Counted from the stretch's first letter, positions 32,418 through 45,540 are shown. The stretch: DNA of 64,000 nt from Erodium maritimum (GCA_963921825.1 OY997590.1:50423039-50487038); one strand, 5' to 3'. Notes: generated by a model from the letters alone, not told the origin. Translations and numbers: made by a program.

Positions 32418-34088
32418 AGATGAACCAACTCGCAGCGCAAAATCAATGAAAACCAAGAGACGATTAAAACCATGAAACAACTAAAAAGAATGGATTCACA
32501 AGAGAAGAATTCAGCACTATTTCTTACCAAAACAAGAACACCGGGTAACGAATGATTGGCTTGAGTCTCCAAGACGCCTACGTATCCACATGGGAATCAA
32601 AGCCACGTAGTTATTCTCTTAGAGGACTCAAGAACACAAAAATGGAGGTGGGAGCTTGCCTTGGGCGAAATTGCAAGGGAGAGGATGGAGAAGTTGTGTT
32701 TCCTATTCTTGTCTTGTTTTTGTTATGTTGAAAAAAGATGACTTAAACATAACAAACCCCATACTTATCCAACTAAAGGCATGGGACAAGCATGGTGACA
32801 AGTAAGGTGTAAATAGGACATAATATGGCTAGACAAGATGCGGTTAGGTGGTGAACCACCAACACCTTAATACTTGTCATACATACTTCGTACTAATTAA
32901 TCAAGACTTGATTAATTAGTTCCATGGGCCTTGGTTGCATGTGCCTTTCATGGGCCTCTTGGAACATGGCCCGTGGCCATTTCCAACGAAGTCCCGTGAT
33001 TCGCTCATTGCCTCCAAGCCTTCCATACCGGAAATGTCCAACATTATCCGACGCGATCAATCCCAAGACTCCAAGCCTTGTCTCGATCCGATAATTCCTA
33101 TTCACTTATGGGCACATGACCCAAAACCCAGTTTTGGTCATGTCCCGAGACAACTCCCTTTTCTCCATTCTCCATAAATGTTTTAATGAGTTTCACCCTC
33201 CGGTGTGACCCTTAGGTTTATGCATGTCAATAGGTCAACGTAAAATCCCATTTTACTTTATCCTATATAAGTGGCAACTAACGAGACTTAAGTATTGCCT
33301 GACACTACATAACGAATCGACCTTGTCGATTCTAAACTTTCCGTCGTCTATTTCACTATCCTTTTATCTCCGATGTCCTGATTGAGATAAGGCATAGAGC
33401 TGTCAACCTTATTATTCTCAATCACTGTTCCTTGACATGTGAGATGACTGAATATATGATACCCACTATCATGTACATGGCTATGCTATTCTTTCAGTCA
33501 CTCTCGATCAAGCGGGCGAGAACCGATATCTTTCCCATACCTTAGTGTGAGGGATAAATCCCTTAGCCGTCTTTCGTGCTACTCATGTAGCCCATCCCCA
33601 AGCCAATTATGGCCGTTATGGAAGCCATGTTACGGACAACGTTAGGCTCAGGCCAAACTCAGTTGTTGACTACAAAGCGATCACAAAGAATCCTTGGTCG
33701 AAGGATACATGACAAGCTACAACACTGAACATGTTCATGACTTAATGTATGGCGCATATTCAGGGCGGGTCGTCCAATATCATGTCCCACATGATATCTA
33801 TGATCAGACTCCGGAATCCCATTCCAATGACTAACAGAACGTAAGCCATAAAGAGACATCTTTCATACTAGTCGCTTCTAGTGAAGCTTTGTTGACTAGG
33901 GACCCATCGAGTGTTATCTATCTCGATCTATGGTTCTATTCGAATGGTGGCATAGATCAGAACACATATCGGTATATTACTCCAACACATAAGTAATATA
34001 AAGCCACTTTAATTTTATTGATAATAATATACATATATATATATATATTTGGACATTTATGATTGAACTACGGGCACTAAGACTAACA
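32418..34088 (-). mobile_element. Copia LTR, minus strand, nearly full length
   Basis: It runs from GAGATGAACCAACTCGCAGC (about 25 bp short of the sense 3' end) to CACTAAGACTAACA, about 1670 bp. It stands as the uninterrupted reference for the insertion at 25538-27202. Together with the preceding plus-strand copy it forms a large inverted repeat. Confidence 0.8.
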
Positions 34089-34594
34089 GAATCAAACTAG
34101 TTTAATTAGGGTAGTTAGTTAGTAACCAAGACGGACCTAGTTTCCACTAACTAACTAAATTAACTAATTAAATATTGTTCAAGTATCCTTATCTCCTATG
34201 ACACTTGGATTAAGATGAGAGATAAGTGAGGTGATAGTCACCACTTATATCCACATGCAGGGCTATTAGTCACTCATCTCATGCATATGAATGTATACAG
34301 AGAGAAAATATTCAGCAACTTCTCTTCTTCTCTCCCTCTTAGCCAAAACCCCCTAGACCTCAATAGAAAGGTTTTGAAGGATACGTAGGCGTCTTATAGA
34401 CTCGAGTCATTCATCTTCCTTGGTGTTCTTCATCTCATCACTTGTGTACTTGAGCAAATTGGTAAGGAAATCTTGTGCTGAAATTTTCCTCTTGTAATTC
34501 CATTCTTTGGTAGATTTTCTAAGGCATGGTCTTTTGGTTTTATATGTTTCTTCTGTGAGTTGGTAACTCTCTTTCCCTGCCAAGAGACCCAACA
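34089..34594 (+). mobile_element. Copia LTR 3' part, diverged subfamily, plus strand
   Basis: It ends GCCAAGAGACCCAACA next to a primer site at 34596. It shares only short words with the other copia LTRs (GATACGTAGGCGTCTT, CAAATTGGTAAGGA), so it is a distinct subfamily. The start is unclear. Confidence 0.6.
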
Positions 34595-36021
34595 GTGATA
34601 TCAGAGCCGTGCTTCCTACTGGAATCGCAAGAGTATGTTGATTTTTCGGTTTTGAATTGATTTTTGTCTACATGATTCATAACATGTTCCATTTAATTTC
34701 TTGATAGTTTAATGCATGAAATAAGTAATTTTCAAAATTATTTTAAATCTGAAATTTTGGACAAAACTTTGATTTCTTAGGTCATGAGAGCGGACTCGCA
34801 TGGAGCAAAACTAGTGACCGGACGGGGTTCTGTTGGACGGAGCTAGGCCAAGTCGTGACCTTTCTTGTGCATGTTCGGAAAATCGGGGCTAAACCATTTG
34901 GTGATTCAAACGTTCAAAAGTTTCAAATTTGATAGGTTTCAACAAACCGAGCATTAAATTTTTTTCGAAACTTGGCAATTTAATAAAACCAGAAAATTAC
35001 ATGCTTGTTTGATAACACACTGTGTGATGTGATGTTGGCATGGTGCACGTAATAGCCTCGGAATTTACTCTATCGCTTTTTCACGGTCTGCGTACCGTTA
35101 GAAGCTAGCGTGTAATTATTCTTTTAAGTGTGGTCGTCAGACCACTTCTTTGTAATCATTATTATTTCCTGACCCGCGAGTTGTGTATTTATTTGTAATC
35201 GTTCCTCTCGGCTTGGATTCGTTGAAGCTCAAGAAGAAAATGGGAGACCGTTGCATCAGCTTGGAGTCGGTGGAGCTCAATAAGAGAGTCGGAGCTAGTT
35301 TAGGGGGTTGTTACGTGCACGATTTATGATTGCTTGGTTTAGAGTTATGCTTGTTTGTTTGGTTAGAAATCATGCTTAGCCTTAATTACCAAGCGAATCA
35401 CCACATGCAAAGACAAATTCGAATTTTGAATCGTTTGTCTGTGAGGCCCTTAGAATCGTCTTTGCATTGGATGTTGTAGACAGGTTCTAAGGAAGAATTA
35501 CATTTAATATAGATGGAGACATCATTACATTTGGAAATTACATGATGTGCTCATCGCATCGAGGATGTGCCAAAGTTCGAAACACAACCAGACAAGTAAA
35601 ATTGGGTCATGTCATATACCTCCCAGGTTGTCGGCACCTCAATACCTCCTCGTCCTATGGTTGTCGTGCGCCTTCGCAGAGCATCCATTGGAAGGCGGGG
35701 TAATAAGTGTGGATGACATATGCGGGTGTCGCGCGCCGTAGCGGAGCACCTGCGTAGTGTCGGGTTATAGTCCAGAAATGGTCGACCCGACAATGATTCT
35801 CTGCCACGGTTGAGGTAGGGTATCGGATAGGGTAAGCCGTGTAGATGGACGTGGTCCGGCCTACATAGCTCGATTTAGTGGTGAGCCTTCATTCAACTTA
35901 TTCGAGTGAATCAAGGTTCTTGGTTATTTGATTTTTAATCAAATGGTTGGTGTTTGAACTTGATCTTCAGAAATAGTTTATTTTGTTTACTGATTAGATA
36001 TACTTTTTCGTGTAGATCAGA
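34595..36021 (+). mobile_element. Copia leader with primer-binding site
   Basis: TGATATCAGAGC at 34596-34607 matches the initiator-Met primer site except for one base. The 1.4-kb leader has no open frame of interest and is homologous to 42479-43640 and, inverted, to 14262-15763. Confidence 0.75.
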
Positions 36022-36862
36022 ATGGAAAATTCTTCATCGAACAGTAGTTTGTCACTCAAAACCATGCTTGACAAGGTTAAGTTGAATGGGACAAACTGTC
36101 TGGAATCGGACGGAAAATTGAGAATAGTTCTCAAGTATAAATGCAAGTAATATGTCCTAGACCAGACTTTCCTTAAGGAGCCAGCTAATAATGTTGTTTG
36201 GGCCGTTAAGGATGCATATCGCCACCTTAGCAACTTTATCGATGTGGCGTGTATTATGCTAGGCTGCATGGAGTGTCATCTCCAGGAGCAGTTCATGGAG
36301 TTCTCTGCGGACCCTTATGCTATGATGGGGGTCATAAAGGGTATGTTCAACGAAACGTCACGTATCGTATGGGAAAATGTCCTTAATGAAAATCTCTCCT
36401 GCAAAATGTCAGTAGTGAGCTCCGTGGGTCCCCATGTCCTTAGGATGAAGGAGCATCTCGAACATATTAATTGATTGGGTCTTAAGATTAAAAAGGAGAT
36501 GGCTGCAGACGTAGTTTTGTGTTCCCTTCCTCATGCATATGCTGGGTTCGTGATGAACTACCACATGCACGACATGGACAAGACCATCTCAGAGTTACAC
36601 GACATGTTGGTAACTATTGAAAAGAACATTAAGGATCAGGGATCCAAGGAAGTTCTGATGGTAAGAATGGGAACCAGTTTCAAGAAGGGAACTAAAGGTG
36701 GCAAGGGCAAGGCCCCTACGCACCTAGCAGGAAAGTTCAGACTTACAAAGGGTCCTAACCTCCTAAGACTGAGGAGTCCTCTAGGAGGGCTAAGGAGGCC
36801 GAGAGGGTCTGCTACTACTGTCAACAGCCTGGTCACTGGAAGAAGGATTGCAAGAAGTTCTA
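36022..36862 (+). pseudogene. Copia gag
   Basis: ATG at 36022 opens a frame typical of plant copia gag. It carries KVKLNGTNC near the start, VACIMLGCMECHLQEQF and VVLCSLPHAYAGFVMNYHMH, with TAA at 36148-36150 and TGA at 36472-36474 in the same frame. A frameshift follows. The nucleocapsid zinc knuckle CYYCQQPGHWKKDC (CX2CX4HX4C) lies at 36810-36851 in another frame. Gag would form the particle and bind element RNA; this copy is dead. Confidence 0.9.
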
Positions 36863-36947
36863 GGATGATCTAAAAAACGGCTTTGGGACCGCGCCTTCGA
36901 TAGGTATTTATTTTATAGAGCTGCATCTCTCTATTTCAAGAGATTCA

Positions 36948-38213
36948 TGAGTATTAGATATCGGTGATGAATCCCACATATGTACTAATGTGAAGTGGCT
37001 GGAAAGTAGGAGATGCTTAAGAGAGGATGAGGTGGACCTAAGAGTGAGCAACAACATCAGGGTTGCAGCGGCTGTTGTAGGATCCATTAGTCTCTTTTTA
37101 TCAAGTGGTCTAGTTCTTGTATTAAACAATGTATATTTCATACCTATGTTCTGTAGGAATATTGTATCTATATCTGTGTCGGACAAGAAAAGATACAATT
37201 TTGACGTTGGGAATGGAATTTTTTTAACAATTTATGAAATGATATATTTTATTGTAGTTCTAAGATGGTTGGAGGGTTGTATCTATTAGATATAGATGAC
37301 AACGCCTCAAGCTCTATACATAATATAAATACCAAAATGTCTAAATATGATGATTTAGACCAGACTGTGTTATGGCACTATCGATTAGGCTATATAAAAG
37401 AGAAATGTGTATCAACACTTCACAAGTGCGGACTTCTAAGTCCATTTTAATTTCATTCGATTGATAGATGCGAATCTTGTTTGATGAGGAAAATGACTAA
37501 ATCGCCCTTCATCGGTCGCAGTGAAAGGGTGGGTGACTTATTGGGGATGATACACTCGGATGTGTGTGGACCAATGACTACACTTGCCAGAAGGGGTTTA
37601 ACTACTTTATCACTTTTACTGATGACTACAGTAGATTTGGTTATGTGTATTTGATGAGACATAAGTCTGAAGCTTTTGATAAATTTAAGGAGTTTAGGAC
37701 TGAAGTAGAAAACCAGCTCAGAAAAGCTATTAAGGCAATTCGATCGGATCGAGGTGGAGAATACTTATAAACATAGTTCTTAGATCATCTAAAAGAGAAT
37801 GGGATCCTTTTGGAATAGACTCTTCCTGGAACGCCACATTTGAACGGTGTGTCCGAACGGAGGAATCAGACCTTATTGGATATGGTCCGATCTATGGTCA
37901 GTGGGACTGATCTCTCTATCTCTTTCTAGGGTTATGCTCTAGAGACGGTTGCATTCATTTTGAATTGGGCTTCCTTGAAGACTGTGGAAGGTACACCATT
38001 AGAGAGATAGCACGAGAAGAAGCCTGTTTTGTCCTTTCTAAGAATATGCGAGGCTTATGTGAAACGATTGGTTTCGACTAAGTTCGAACCAAGATCTTAG
38101 AAATGCACCTTCGTGGGGTATGCCAAAGAAAAAAGGGGATACTACTTCTACAAACCTAGTGAGAACGCGGTGCTCGTCGCTCGGGGTGGGGTCTTTATGG
38201 AAATGGAATTTAT
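36948..38213 (+). pseudogene. Copia protease and integrase remnant
   Basis: The protease motif reads VLDIGDESH (from 36951), where the family has D-T-G, so the active-site Thr is lost; a TGA precedes it at 36948. RNIVSISVSDK follows. Then come the gag-pre-integrase part (VLWHYRLGY, 37371 onward; CESCLMRKMTKS) and the integrase core with HSDVCGPM (first Asp at 37559-37561), TDDYSRFGYVYLM, IRSDRGGEYL (second Asp) and NGVSERRN (Glu). Stops and a frameshift near 37590 interrupt it. The frame ends at 38213 where another copia LTR begins; RT and RNase H are missing. Confidence 0.9.
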
Positions 38214-39238
38214 TGTTAGTCTTAGTGCCCATAGTCCAATCGGAAATGTCCAAATGTAAATATCATCGTTAGGAATAAAATTAAAGCGGCTTTATATTAC
38301 TTATGTGTTAAAGTAATATATCGATGAGTGTTCTGATCTATGCCCACCAAGCTAATAGAACCATAGATCGAGATAGATCACAATTGATGGGTCCCTCGTC
38401 AACAAAGCTTCACTAGAAGCGACTAGTATAAAAGATGACTCTATATGGCTTACCTTCTGTTAATCATTGGAATGAGATTCCGGAGTCTGATCATAGATAT
38501 CATGTGGGACATGATATTGGACGACCCGACATGAATATGTGCCATATATCAAGTCATGAACATATTCATTGTCGTAACTTGTCATGCATCCTTAGACCGA
38601 GGAGTCTTTGTGATTACTATGCAGTAAACAATAGAGTTTGACCTGAACCCAACGTTGCATGTGACCGTGTTTCCATAACGGCCAGGACTGGCTTGGGGAC
38701 GGACTTCATGAGTGAAACGAAAGACGTCTAAGGGATTTATCCCTCATACTGCGGTATGGGAAAGATATCAGTTCTCGGCCGCTTGATCGAGAGTGACTTA
38801 AAGAATAGCATGTCCATGCACATGATACTATGTATCATATGTTCAATCATCTCACATATCAACGAATAGTGATTGAGAATAATAAGGATGGAGGCTCTAT
38901 GCCTTATCTCAATCAATATATCGGTGATAAAAGGATAATGACAGGGACGACGGAAAGGTTAGAATCGACGGGGTCGATTCGTCATGCAGTGTCAAGCAAT
39001 ACTAAAGTATCGTTAGTTGTCACCTATATAGGATCAAGTAAAATGGGATTTTACGTTGATCTATTGACATGCATAAACCAAAGGGTCACACCGGAGGATG
39101 AAACTCATTGACACATTTATGGAGAATGGCCAAAAGGGAGTTGTCTCGGGACATGACCAAAACTGGGTTTTGGGTCATGTGCCCGTAAGTGTGTAGGACA
39201 TTACGGATCGAGACAAGGCTTGGAGTCTTAGGATTGAT

Positions 39239-41822
39239 TGTAATAACCACTCCCGGTCACTCTCAGTCAAACCTGCGAAAAACAGGAAAATTTAAAATTT
39301 TTAAGACAAACACTTAACTTAACTTAAATTGACCCCGAGGGTCATACCGGACTTAAGTTGACCCCGTTATCGACTAAAATGAGTTACGGGGGACTCAGGG
39401 CAACTTTCTGGTCAATTTGGGAAAGATTGATTTTTCGCTGGAAAAGTCACCCGAGCGACGTTTTGGTCCATTCGAGGACCGTTTTGGACCCGAAAAGCTT
39501 AGCCGTCGTCGTAGCGGTCTTAGTTGGGCCGTTTCCTTGAAGCCCGTCCAGTTTAAAATTTTCTTGGGAAAAGTGCCCGTTCGGGGCCCGAAACGTCCTT
39601 TTTTCGCGAATCTGATTGGAAAATATCAACTAGATATTTTCCAAAAGGTGTGGGACCCACCTTGACACATGTCAACTACTTGGTGGAGTTAGTTTTGGGG
39701 GGAAAATGGATGGTTGTGGTGTGTTGGCCGAAACACATGGTTAAAGGGGGGAAAGTTGTGTTTTGTGTTAGTTATTTTAATTAGAAAAGAAGAAGAGAGA
39801 GTTTAGAGAGAGAAGGAGAAGAAGAAGAAGAAGAAGGAAGAGAGGGAAGTTAGGGTTTGGAGGAAAATCAAACCTTTGGATCGAGTCAAAGCAAAGAGCA
39901 ATCCCGTTCCCCTCGTTCTCCTCTACGGTAATACCCGAACCGATTCTCGTTTTGATTATTTTCAAGAGCTAGGGTTTGGTTATAAACTAAGGCTTAGGGT
40001 TGTGTAGAGTGTGGGGAAGTTTGGGAGTGATCGGCATTGTCGGGGTTACGTTTGGGCGTTAAGTATGTTATTTTTCGGTTTATTCGTACTAGTTTAAAAG
40101 TACTTTAAATTTGTGTTCTTTTAGATCGTGCTACGGACCGAGGCAAATGGAAGCTCGGCGAGTGAGTGGGTGTACTTCGGGTGTTGTTGGAGCGCTTTTG
40201 GATCTATATACGAGGTAGGGAAAAGTAGCCGGATCTCGGCCCTGATTAGGGAAAGTTAATAGTAGAATTGCATGTGACACCGGGGTGTCGTGGGTTGAGT
40301 AGACTTATTTAATTATTAGAAAAGCATGATACGGGACTGTAGCGTTCAAGAGAAAAGCATGTGACACTTAGTAGTGTCGTAGGAACAGAGAACTTAGCGA
40401 TAATTGAATTACTGGAGGCATATGACCATGCCCGGAGGTTGTTTGTGAAACTAATGATTTTAGGACCGTTGGAGGCATCGAGTATGCCGGAGGTTGTCGT
40501 GCGTTTTATTTAATTGTTGAGTTTGGGTGGCCTTGAGAGCCCGTATTTAATTGTTGAGTTTGGGTGGCCTTGAGAGCCCGTATTTAATTGTTGAGTCGGG
40601 GTGGCCATGAGAGCCGTGTATTTAATTTGGTGTCTTGAGTGGCAGTGAGTGCCCGTGGGGTTGTTGAACCCGAGTCTTGACTGTTGAGGTGTCTTGAGTG
40701 GCCTTGAGTGCCTGTGTGATTGAACTTGCCTGTGATTGTGATTGTGGTTACCTGGGGTGGTGAGTTCTAAAGGTCGACAGCCTGATCCGACTTAGTGTCG
40801 ATGAATTGCGAGTTCTAAAGGTCGACAGCCTGATCCGACTTAGTGTCGATGAATTGCGAGTTCTAAAGGTCGACAGCCTGATCCGACTTAGTGTCGATGA
40901 ATTGCGAGTTCTAAAGGTCGACAGCCTGATCCGACTTAGTGTCGATGAATTGCGAGTTTTAAAGGTCGACAGCCTGATCCGACTTAGTGTCGATGAATTG
41001 CGAGTTTTAAAGGTCGACAGCCTGATCCGACTTAGTGTCGATGAATTGCGAGTTCTAAAGGTCGACAGCCTGATCCGACTTAGTGTCGATGAATTGCGAG
41101 TTCTAAAGGTCGACAGCCTGATCCGACTTAGTGTCGATGAATTGCGAGTTTTAAAGGTCGACAGCCTGATCCGACTTAGTGTCGAGGAATTGCGAGTTTG
41201 AAAGGTCGACAGCCTGATCCGACTTCGTGTCGAGGAATTGCGATAGGTCGAACCCTGACCTGATTGAGATTGGTTACTGAGCAGCTGGTGTGCGATCCTT
41301 TGTGATCTTGTTTGGTGTTGTGTCGTTTCGTTCGAGTCCTTGAGGAGGTCGTCGATAGTTGTGTCGGGTTTACACTGTTTTTATCGAGTGTCGAGTCTGT
41401 TGAGGAAGGTGACAGGTTGTGGGTCAGTTGAGTACTTGAGTTGGGGACTGTAGTCCCGGCGTTGGGTTTGGTTTTAGTGTTACTGGCTTTTTCTGCTAAT
41501 TATGCCATAGTCAGTCTGTTATCCGTGGAGGTGAGCGAACGCTCACCCCTAGCTGCTTTTCCTACAGGTACTGATCACCGGACGGACTAGGTTAGCTCTT
41601 GAAGTTCATGGAGCTTGGAGCGGAGTCTGGTCTTTACTTTTTGTTGAGTCTAGTAACGGATGTTGTACCTTGTCCACTTGTTGGGACGTTTTTGTATTGT
41701 AAATACTATTATTTTGAGAAGTAAATGGAAATGTCAAAGCTTTTATTGAAAACAGGTTTCAAGTGTTCATGTTTTTAAACGTTCGCGTCCCTAGTTCGGT
41801 TTACTGAAATTGGGGCGTGACA
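39239..41822 (+). mobile_element. Solo gypsy LTR, plus strand (2584 bp), TSD TTGAT
   Basis: It starts TGTAATAACCACTCCCGG and ends TTGGGGCGTGACA, with TTGAT at 39234-39238 and 41823-41827. The uninterrupted paralogous target is visible at 26553-26575 (GGATTGATCGCGTTGGATAA). It is the only gypsy LTR of this family in plus orientation. It contains a purine-rich tract (39783-39845), a short 45-50-bp array (about 40500-40720), a 10-copy 48-bp array and the conserved hairpin block (about 41500-41575). Confidence 0.94.
40762..41241 (+). repeat. 48-bp minisatellite, 10 near-perfect copies
   Basis: Ten units of 48 bp start at 40762, 40810 and so on to 41194. Each begins GAGTTCTAAAGGTCGACAGC, with only a few substitutions across the array (TTT for TTC, GAG for GAT in the last copies). 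A 48-bp period is 16 codons, so one frame stays open for 131 codons. It lies within the solo LTR and corresponds to the diverged 48-bp array at 8590-8830. The near identity indicates recent expansion. Confidence 0.96.
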
Positions 41823-42478
41823 TTGATCACGTCGGATAATGTTGGACATTTCTGGTATGGAAGGCTTGGAGGCGATGAGCGCTTAGGGTATCTCGTTTGG
41901 AATGGCCACGGGCCATGTTTTGAGAGGCTCATACAACCAAGGCCCATGGAACCAATTAACCAAGTCTTTATGAATTAGTACTAAGTAGCCAAGACAAGGA
42001 TTAAGGTGTTGGTGATTCACCACCTAACCCCATCTTGTCTGGCCATACTTAAAACCATACTTTTCCTATTTACATCATACTTGTCACCATACTTGTCCCA
42101 TGCTTTTATTTTGACAAGTTGATGTGGTATGTTGTGTTAAAGTCATCTTTTTTCGAAATAACTAACACAAGACAAGAATAGGAAACACAACTTCTCTCCC
42201 TCTTCCCCACAATTTTGGCCAAGGCTTCTCTCAACCTCTATTTTGTCTTCTTGAGTGCTCAAAATGTGGCTTTAATTCTCATGTGGATACGTAGGCATCT
42301 TGGAGACTCAAGATAAATAATTCTTTACCCCGTGTTCTTGATTTGTTAAGAAATGCTGAATTTTTCCTCTTGTGTATCTAGTCTTTGGTAGAATGATTCA
42401 AGGTTTTAATGGTCTCTTTGTGTGATTTGTATTCCGCTGCGAGTTGGTTCATCTCAAACCCTACCTCGAGATCCAACA

Positions 42479-43640
42479 GTGGGGTATCAAAGCTGTGCTA
42501 CATTCGGGATTCACAAGACGGTGTTGAATGTTTCAGTTTTGCTTGAAATTTTCATTTTTGGCATGTTGTTTTGCTAAATTGTTTGATAACATGTTTTAAA
42601 AATTATTTCATATCTGGAATTTTTTCGAAAAAGTTTGATTTTTCGGGTCTCGGGAGCGGGACTCTCGGGGAGCCAAAACCGGGACCAAACGGGGCTTCAT
42701 TGGACAGAGCTAGGCCAAGCATAACCATTGGATGGTCGATATGCCGGGCTAAACCGTTTTGTTAGCCATGAAAATTTTGGAACCGTCTTGACGAACTCGC
42801 AAATCAAATGTTTAAAAACTTTCATTTTTGAACGGTTTCGATAAACCGAGAATCAAAATTTTTCGAAACTTGGCTATTAAATAAAACCGGAAATTCACAT
42901 GATGTTTGCTAACACGATGTGTGATGTAATGTTGGCATGGTGAACATTATAGCCCGAGCTAGTTTTATATATTTATCGCTTTTCACGGCCTGCGAGCCGT
43001 TAACGTTAGTGTGTAATTATTTTTTCTAGGTGTGGTCGTCGAACCACTTATTTGTAATGTTTATTAATTCTCGACCTGTGAGTCGTGTATTCAATTGTAA
43101 TCATTTGCTCGAGATGAAGAAAGGGCGAAAAGGTCAATTGGTGTTTTTTTGGATGTTGACATCGGCTTGGAGTCGATGGAGCTCAACAAGCTAGTGGGAG
43201 TTAGTTTAAGGGGCTATTATGTGCACATTTATCGCTTTAGGTTTGGTTCAGTTTTGCAGGAGTAATTCTGAATGTATGATTAGAATTGCATGCTTAACTT
43301 TATTTACCGAGCATATCACCTCACATGCAAAGATAAAATTGGGTTTTGATCATTGTGTGTGAGCCCTTAGAACCGTCTTTACATTGGATATAGTTGATGA
43401 GTTGAAAGGAAGAATTACATTGGATATAATTAGAGGTATCATTACATTTGGAATGTAGTTGATGTGCTCAACTCATCTTGGATGTGCCAAAGCGTTAAAT
43501 ACAACCTGATATGTAAAAACAGGTCATGTCAGATACCTCCCAAATTCTCAACAACTTACTACCTCCTCGTCCTGTGGGTGTCGTGCACCTTAGCGGAGCA
43601 TCCACGGGAAGGTGGGGTAATAGGTATGGACGACTGAAGA
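42479..43640 (+). mobile_element. Copia leader, truncated
   Basis: It starts with the primer-like GTGGGGTATCAAAGC and follows the same leader as 34595-36021 up to GTGGGGTAATAGGTATGG near 43630, where homology stops. No gag follows. Confidence 0.75.
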
Positions 43641-44932
43641 CATGATTTTTACATACCCTCTTTAACGTTCTTCTGTACACGGTCGTTCAAGCAATATATC
43701 TATAACGGTAAGAAACCGGTCGAACACAAGGGAGCAATCGGGCCAAGGATGATAGAATCTAAAACTTTTTTTGTAAAAAAGCAAATCACTAAAGGGAAAT
43801 CCACACCCGAAATCATCAATGTAGCTTAAAACACACACGACATAAAAAGATATCATCGAAGAATAATCAATCTCATATAGGATGCAACGATAAAATCAAG
43901 CATCCAACATAGGCACTAAACATATTAAGTAACGAATGCTACGAAAAGATGAATCTAGCACTTGATATTCGTTCAAGAGATCGAAAATTCTCCTAATAAA
44001 GTTGATACACAAAATATCTAATTTAATATGCAATTAATACATACAAATTATTTTCCCCGATTCAATTAACCTAAACTCGATCTACGTACATAAATCGATC
44101 AAAATCAATTAAATCGGGTAACGAGCTCAAATGGGTATCGAACTCAATATCGCAAAACTCATCATCTAACACCACAATTGAATAACATCATGCATTAATG
44201 AAGGTAATACGTGTTTAAAACAACATTCATGGCTCGAAGTAACAACTCACGAGCCATAGAGCTAAAAACAACGAAATCAGTGTATGAAAATGACATTGAG
44301 CGGGTAATAAGATGAAATAAGGTAAAAAAAATGTGCTAGGAATGAATATTCCTAGCTTAGCTCGTTGAAAATCGCTCAAAATCGGTTCAAAACTTCAAAA
44401 ACACCTGAAATCCGAAATGGGTTTTGAGCTTCTTTTGGAACCTTGATTTCTGTCATTGAAAGCCCTACAACACAAAAATAATTGGAGCAACGTGGCCGGA
44501 GGTGGCCGGAGCGAGGAGATCCGGCGTCCCAAAGCTTCTGTCCGTACACCCTCGTCTTCCCTTTTTTTATTTTCTGCTCTATGTATGAAATGGTGTTCGG
44601 TTCCCTTTTTTCTTCGAACGCGCGCTGATCCGAGACGAAGAAGTGAGTTGTGCCCGTGGATCAGGTGTGTGCGAGATCTGATGCAGTGCTGTGCAACCTA
44701 GAGATCAGCGTCTAGAAGGAGGCCACACTGTGCATGCATGGTGCGTGACAATGCTGCGCAGCACCACCACAAAGATTTGGTGTGGGCGAGCTCGCGTGAG
44801 CGCGTTGTCAGCATATCTGGGTATGCAGATATGCGCTCTACAGCCTGCCACATGTTATGATCTAACCTAGCTCCTCCACTTTGAACTTTTACTGTTTCAC
44901 TCATATCTTCTCCGTTTGGCGTTGTCACGTCC
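43641..44932. other. Non-coding DNA; insertion target of gypsy element C
   Basis: AT-rich sequence without a recognisable protein. GGCGT at 44928-44932 is the left target duplication of element C, and 54620-55428 is its continuation. A frame at 44456-44701 has no recognisable domain. Confidence 0.5.
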
Positions 44933-45540
44933 CAATTTCAATAAACCGAACTCGGGACGCGAACGTTTTAAAATAATAAACACTCTTGAAACCATTTTTA
45001 TAGATCACTTTAAAATTATCATTTGTTCAACAAAAATAATAATTACAGTTTAAAACACGTCCCAACAAGTGGACAAAAGTACAAGGTATCCGTCACTAGA
45101 CTCAACAGACAAACCCGGACTCCGCTCCTAGCTCCACAAGCTTCGAGAGCTCACCTAGTCCGTCCCACGAACAGTACCTGTAGGAAAAGCAGCTAGGGGT
45201 GAGCGTTCGCTCACCACCACGGATAACAGACTGACTACGGCATAATTAGCAGACAAAGCAAAAAACAACACCAACAACTCAACACCGGGGAACACCATCC
45301 CCAACCCAAGTACTCTAACTGAACATACACCCACTGTTGCCTTCCCTGACCAACTCGACATCCTGACACATAAAGTAGACCCGACTCAACCATTGACGAC
45401 CTCTTCCAAGGACTCCAAAGAAGGTTACGCAACACCAAACAGCATCACAAGGGATCACACACCAAACAAGATCACAAAGGATCGCACACCAAACAAGATC
45501 ACAAAGGATCGCAAACCAGCTGCCAAGAACGCCCTCCCGG

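Larger units (their letters stand above)
38214..42478 (+). mobile_element. Copia 5' LTR (about 1676 bp) split by a solo gypsy LTR
   Basis: It starts TGTTAGTCTTAGTGCCC and ends CTCGAGATCCAACA, followed by a primer-like site, so it was the 5' LTR of a copia element whose leader continues to 43640. It interrupts the integrase at 38213. The nested solo LTR occupies 39239-41822. Confidence 0.85.

Noticed and set aside
40806-41201. 131-codon frame with a 16-residue repeat, as if a repeat protein
   Set aside because: It is a 48-bp minisatellite inside a solo LTR. The frame stays open only because 48 is divisible by 3, and homologous arrays elsewhere have 45-bp units.
41490-41575. A short intron between GTGAGC and TTTTCCTACAG in the LTR block
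   Set aside because: The two sites are only about 35-40 bases apart, below the normal minimum plant intron length. Only the acceptor-like half is kept as a question.
44456-44701. 81-codon frame with Cys and Arg
   Set aside because: No domain, no conserved context and no repeat partner in the window; not supportable as a gene.
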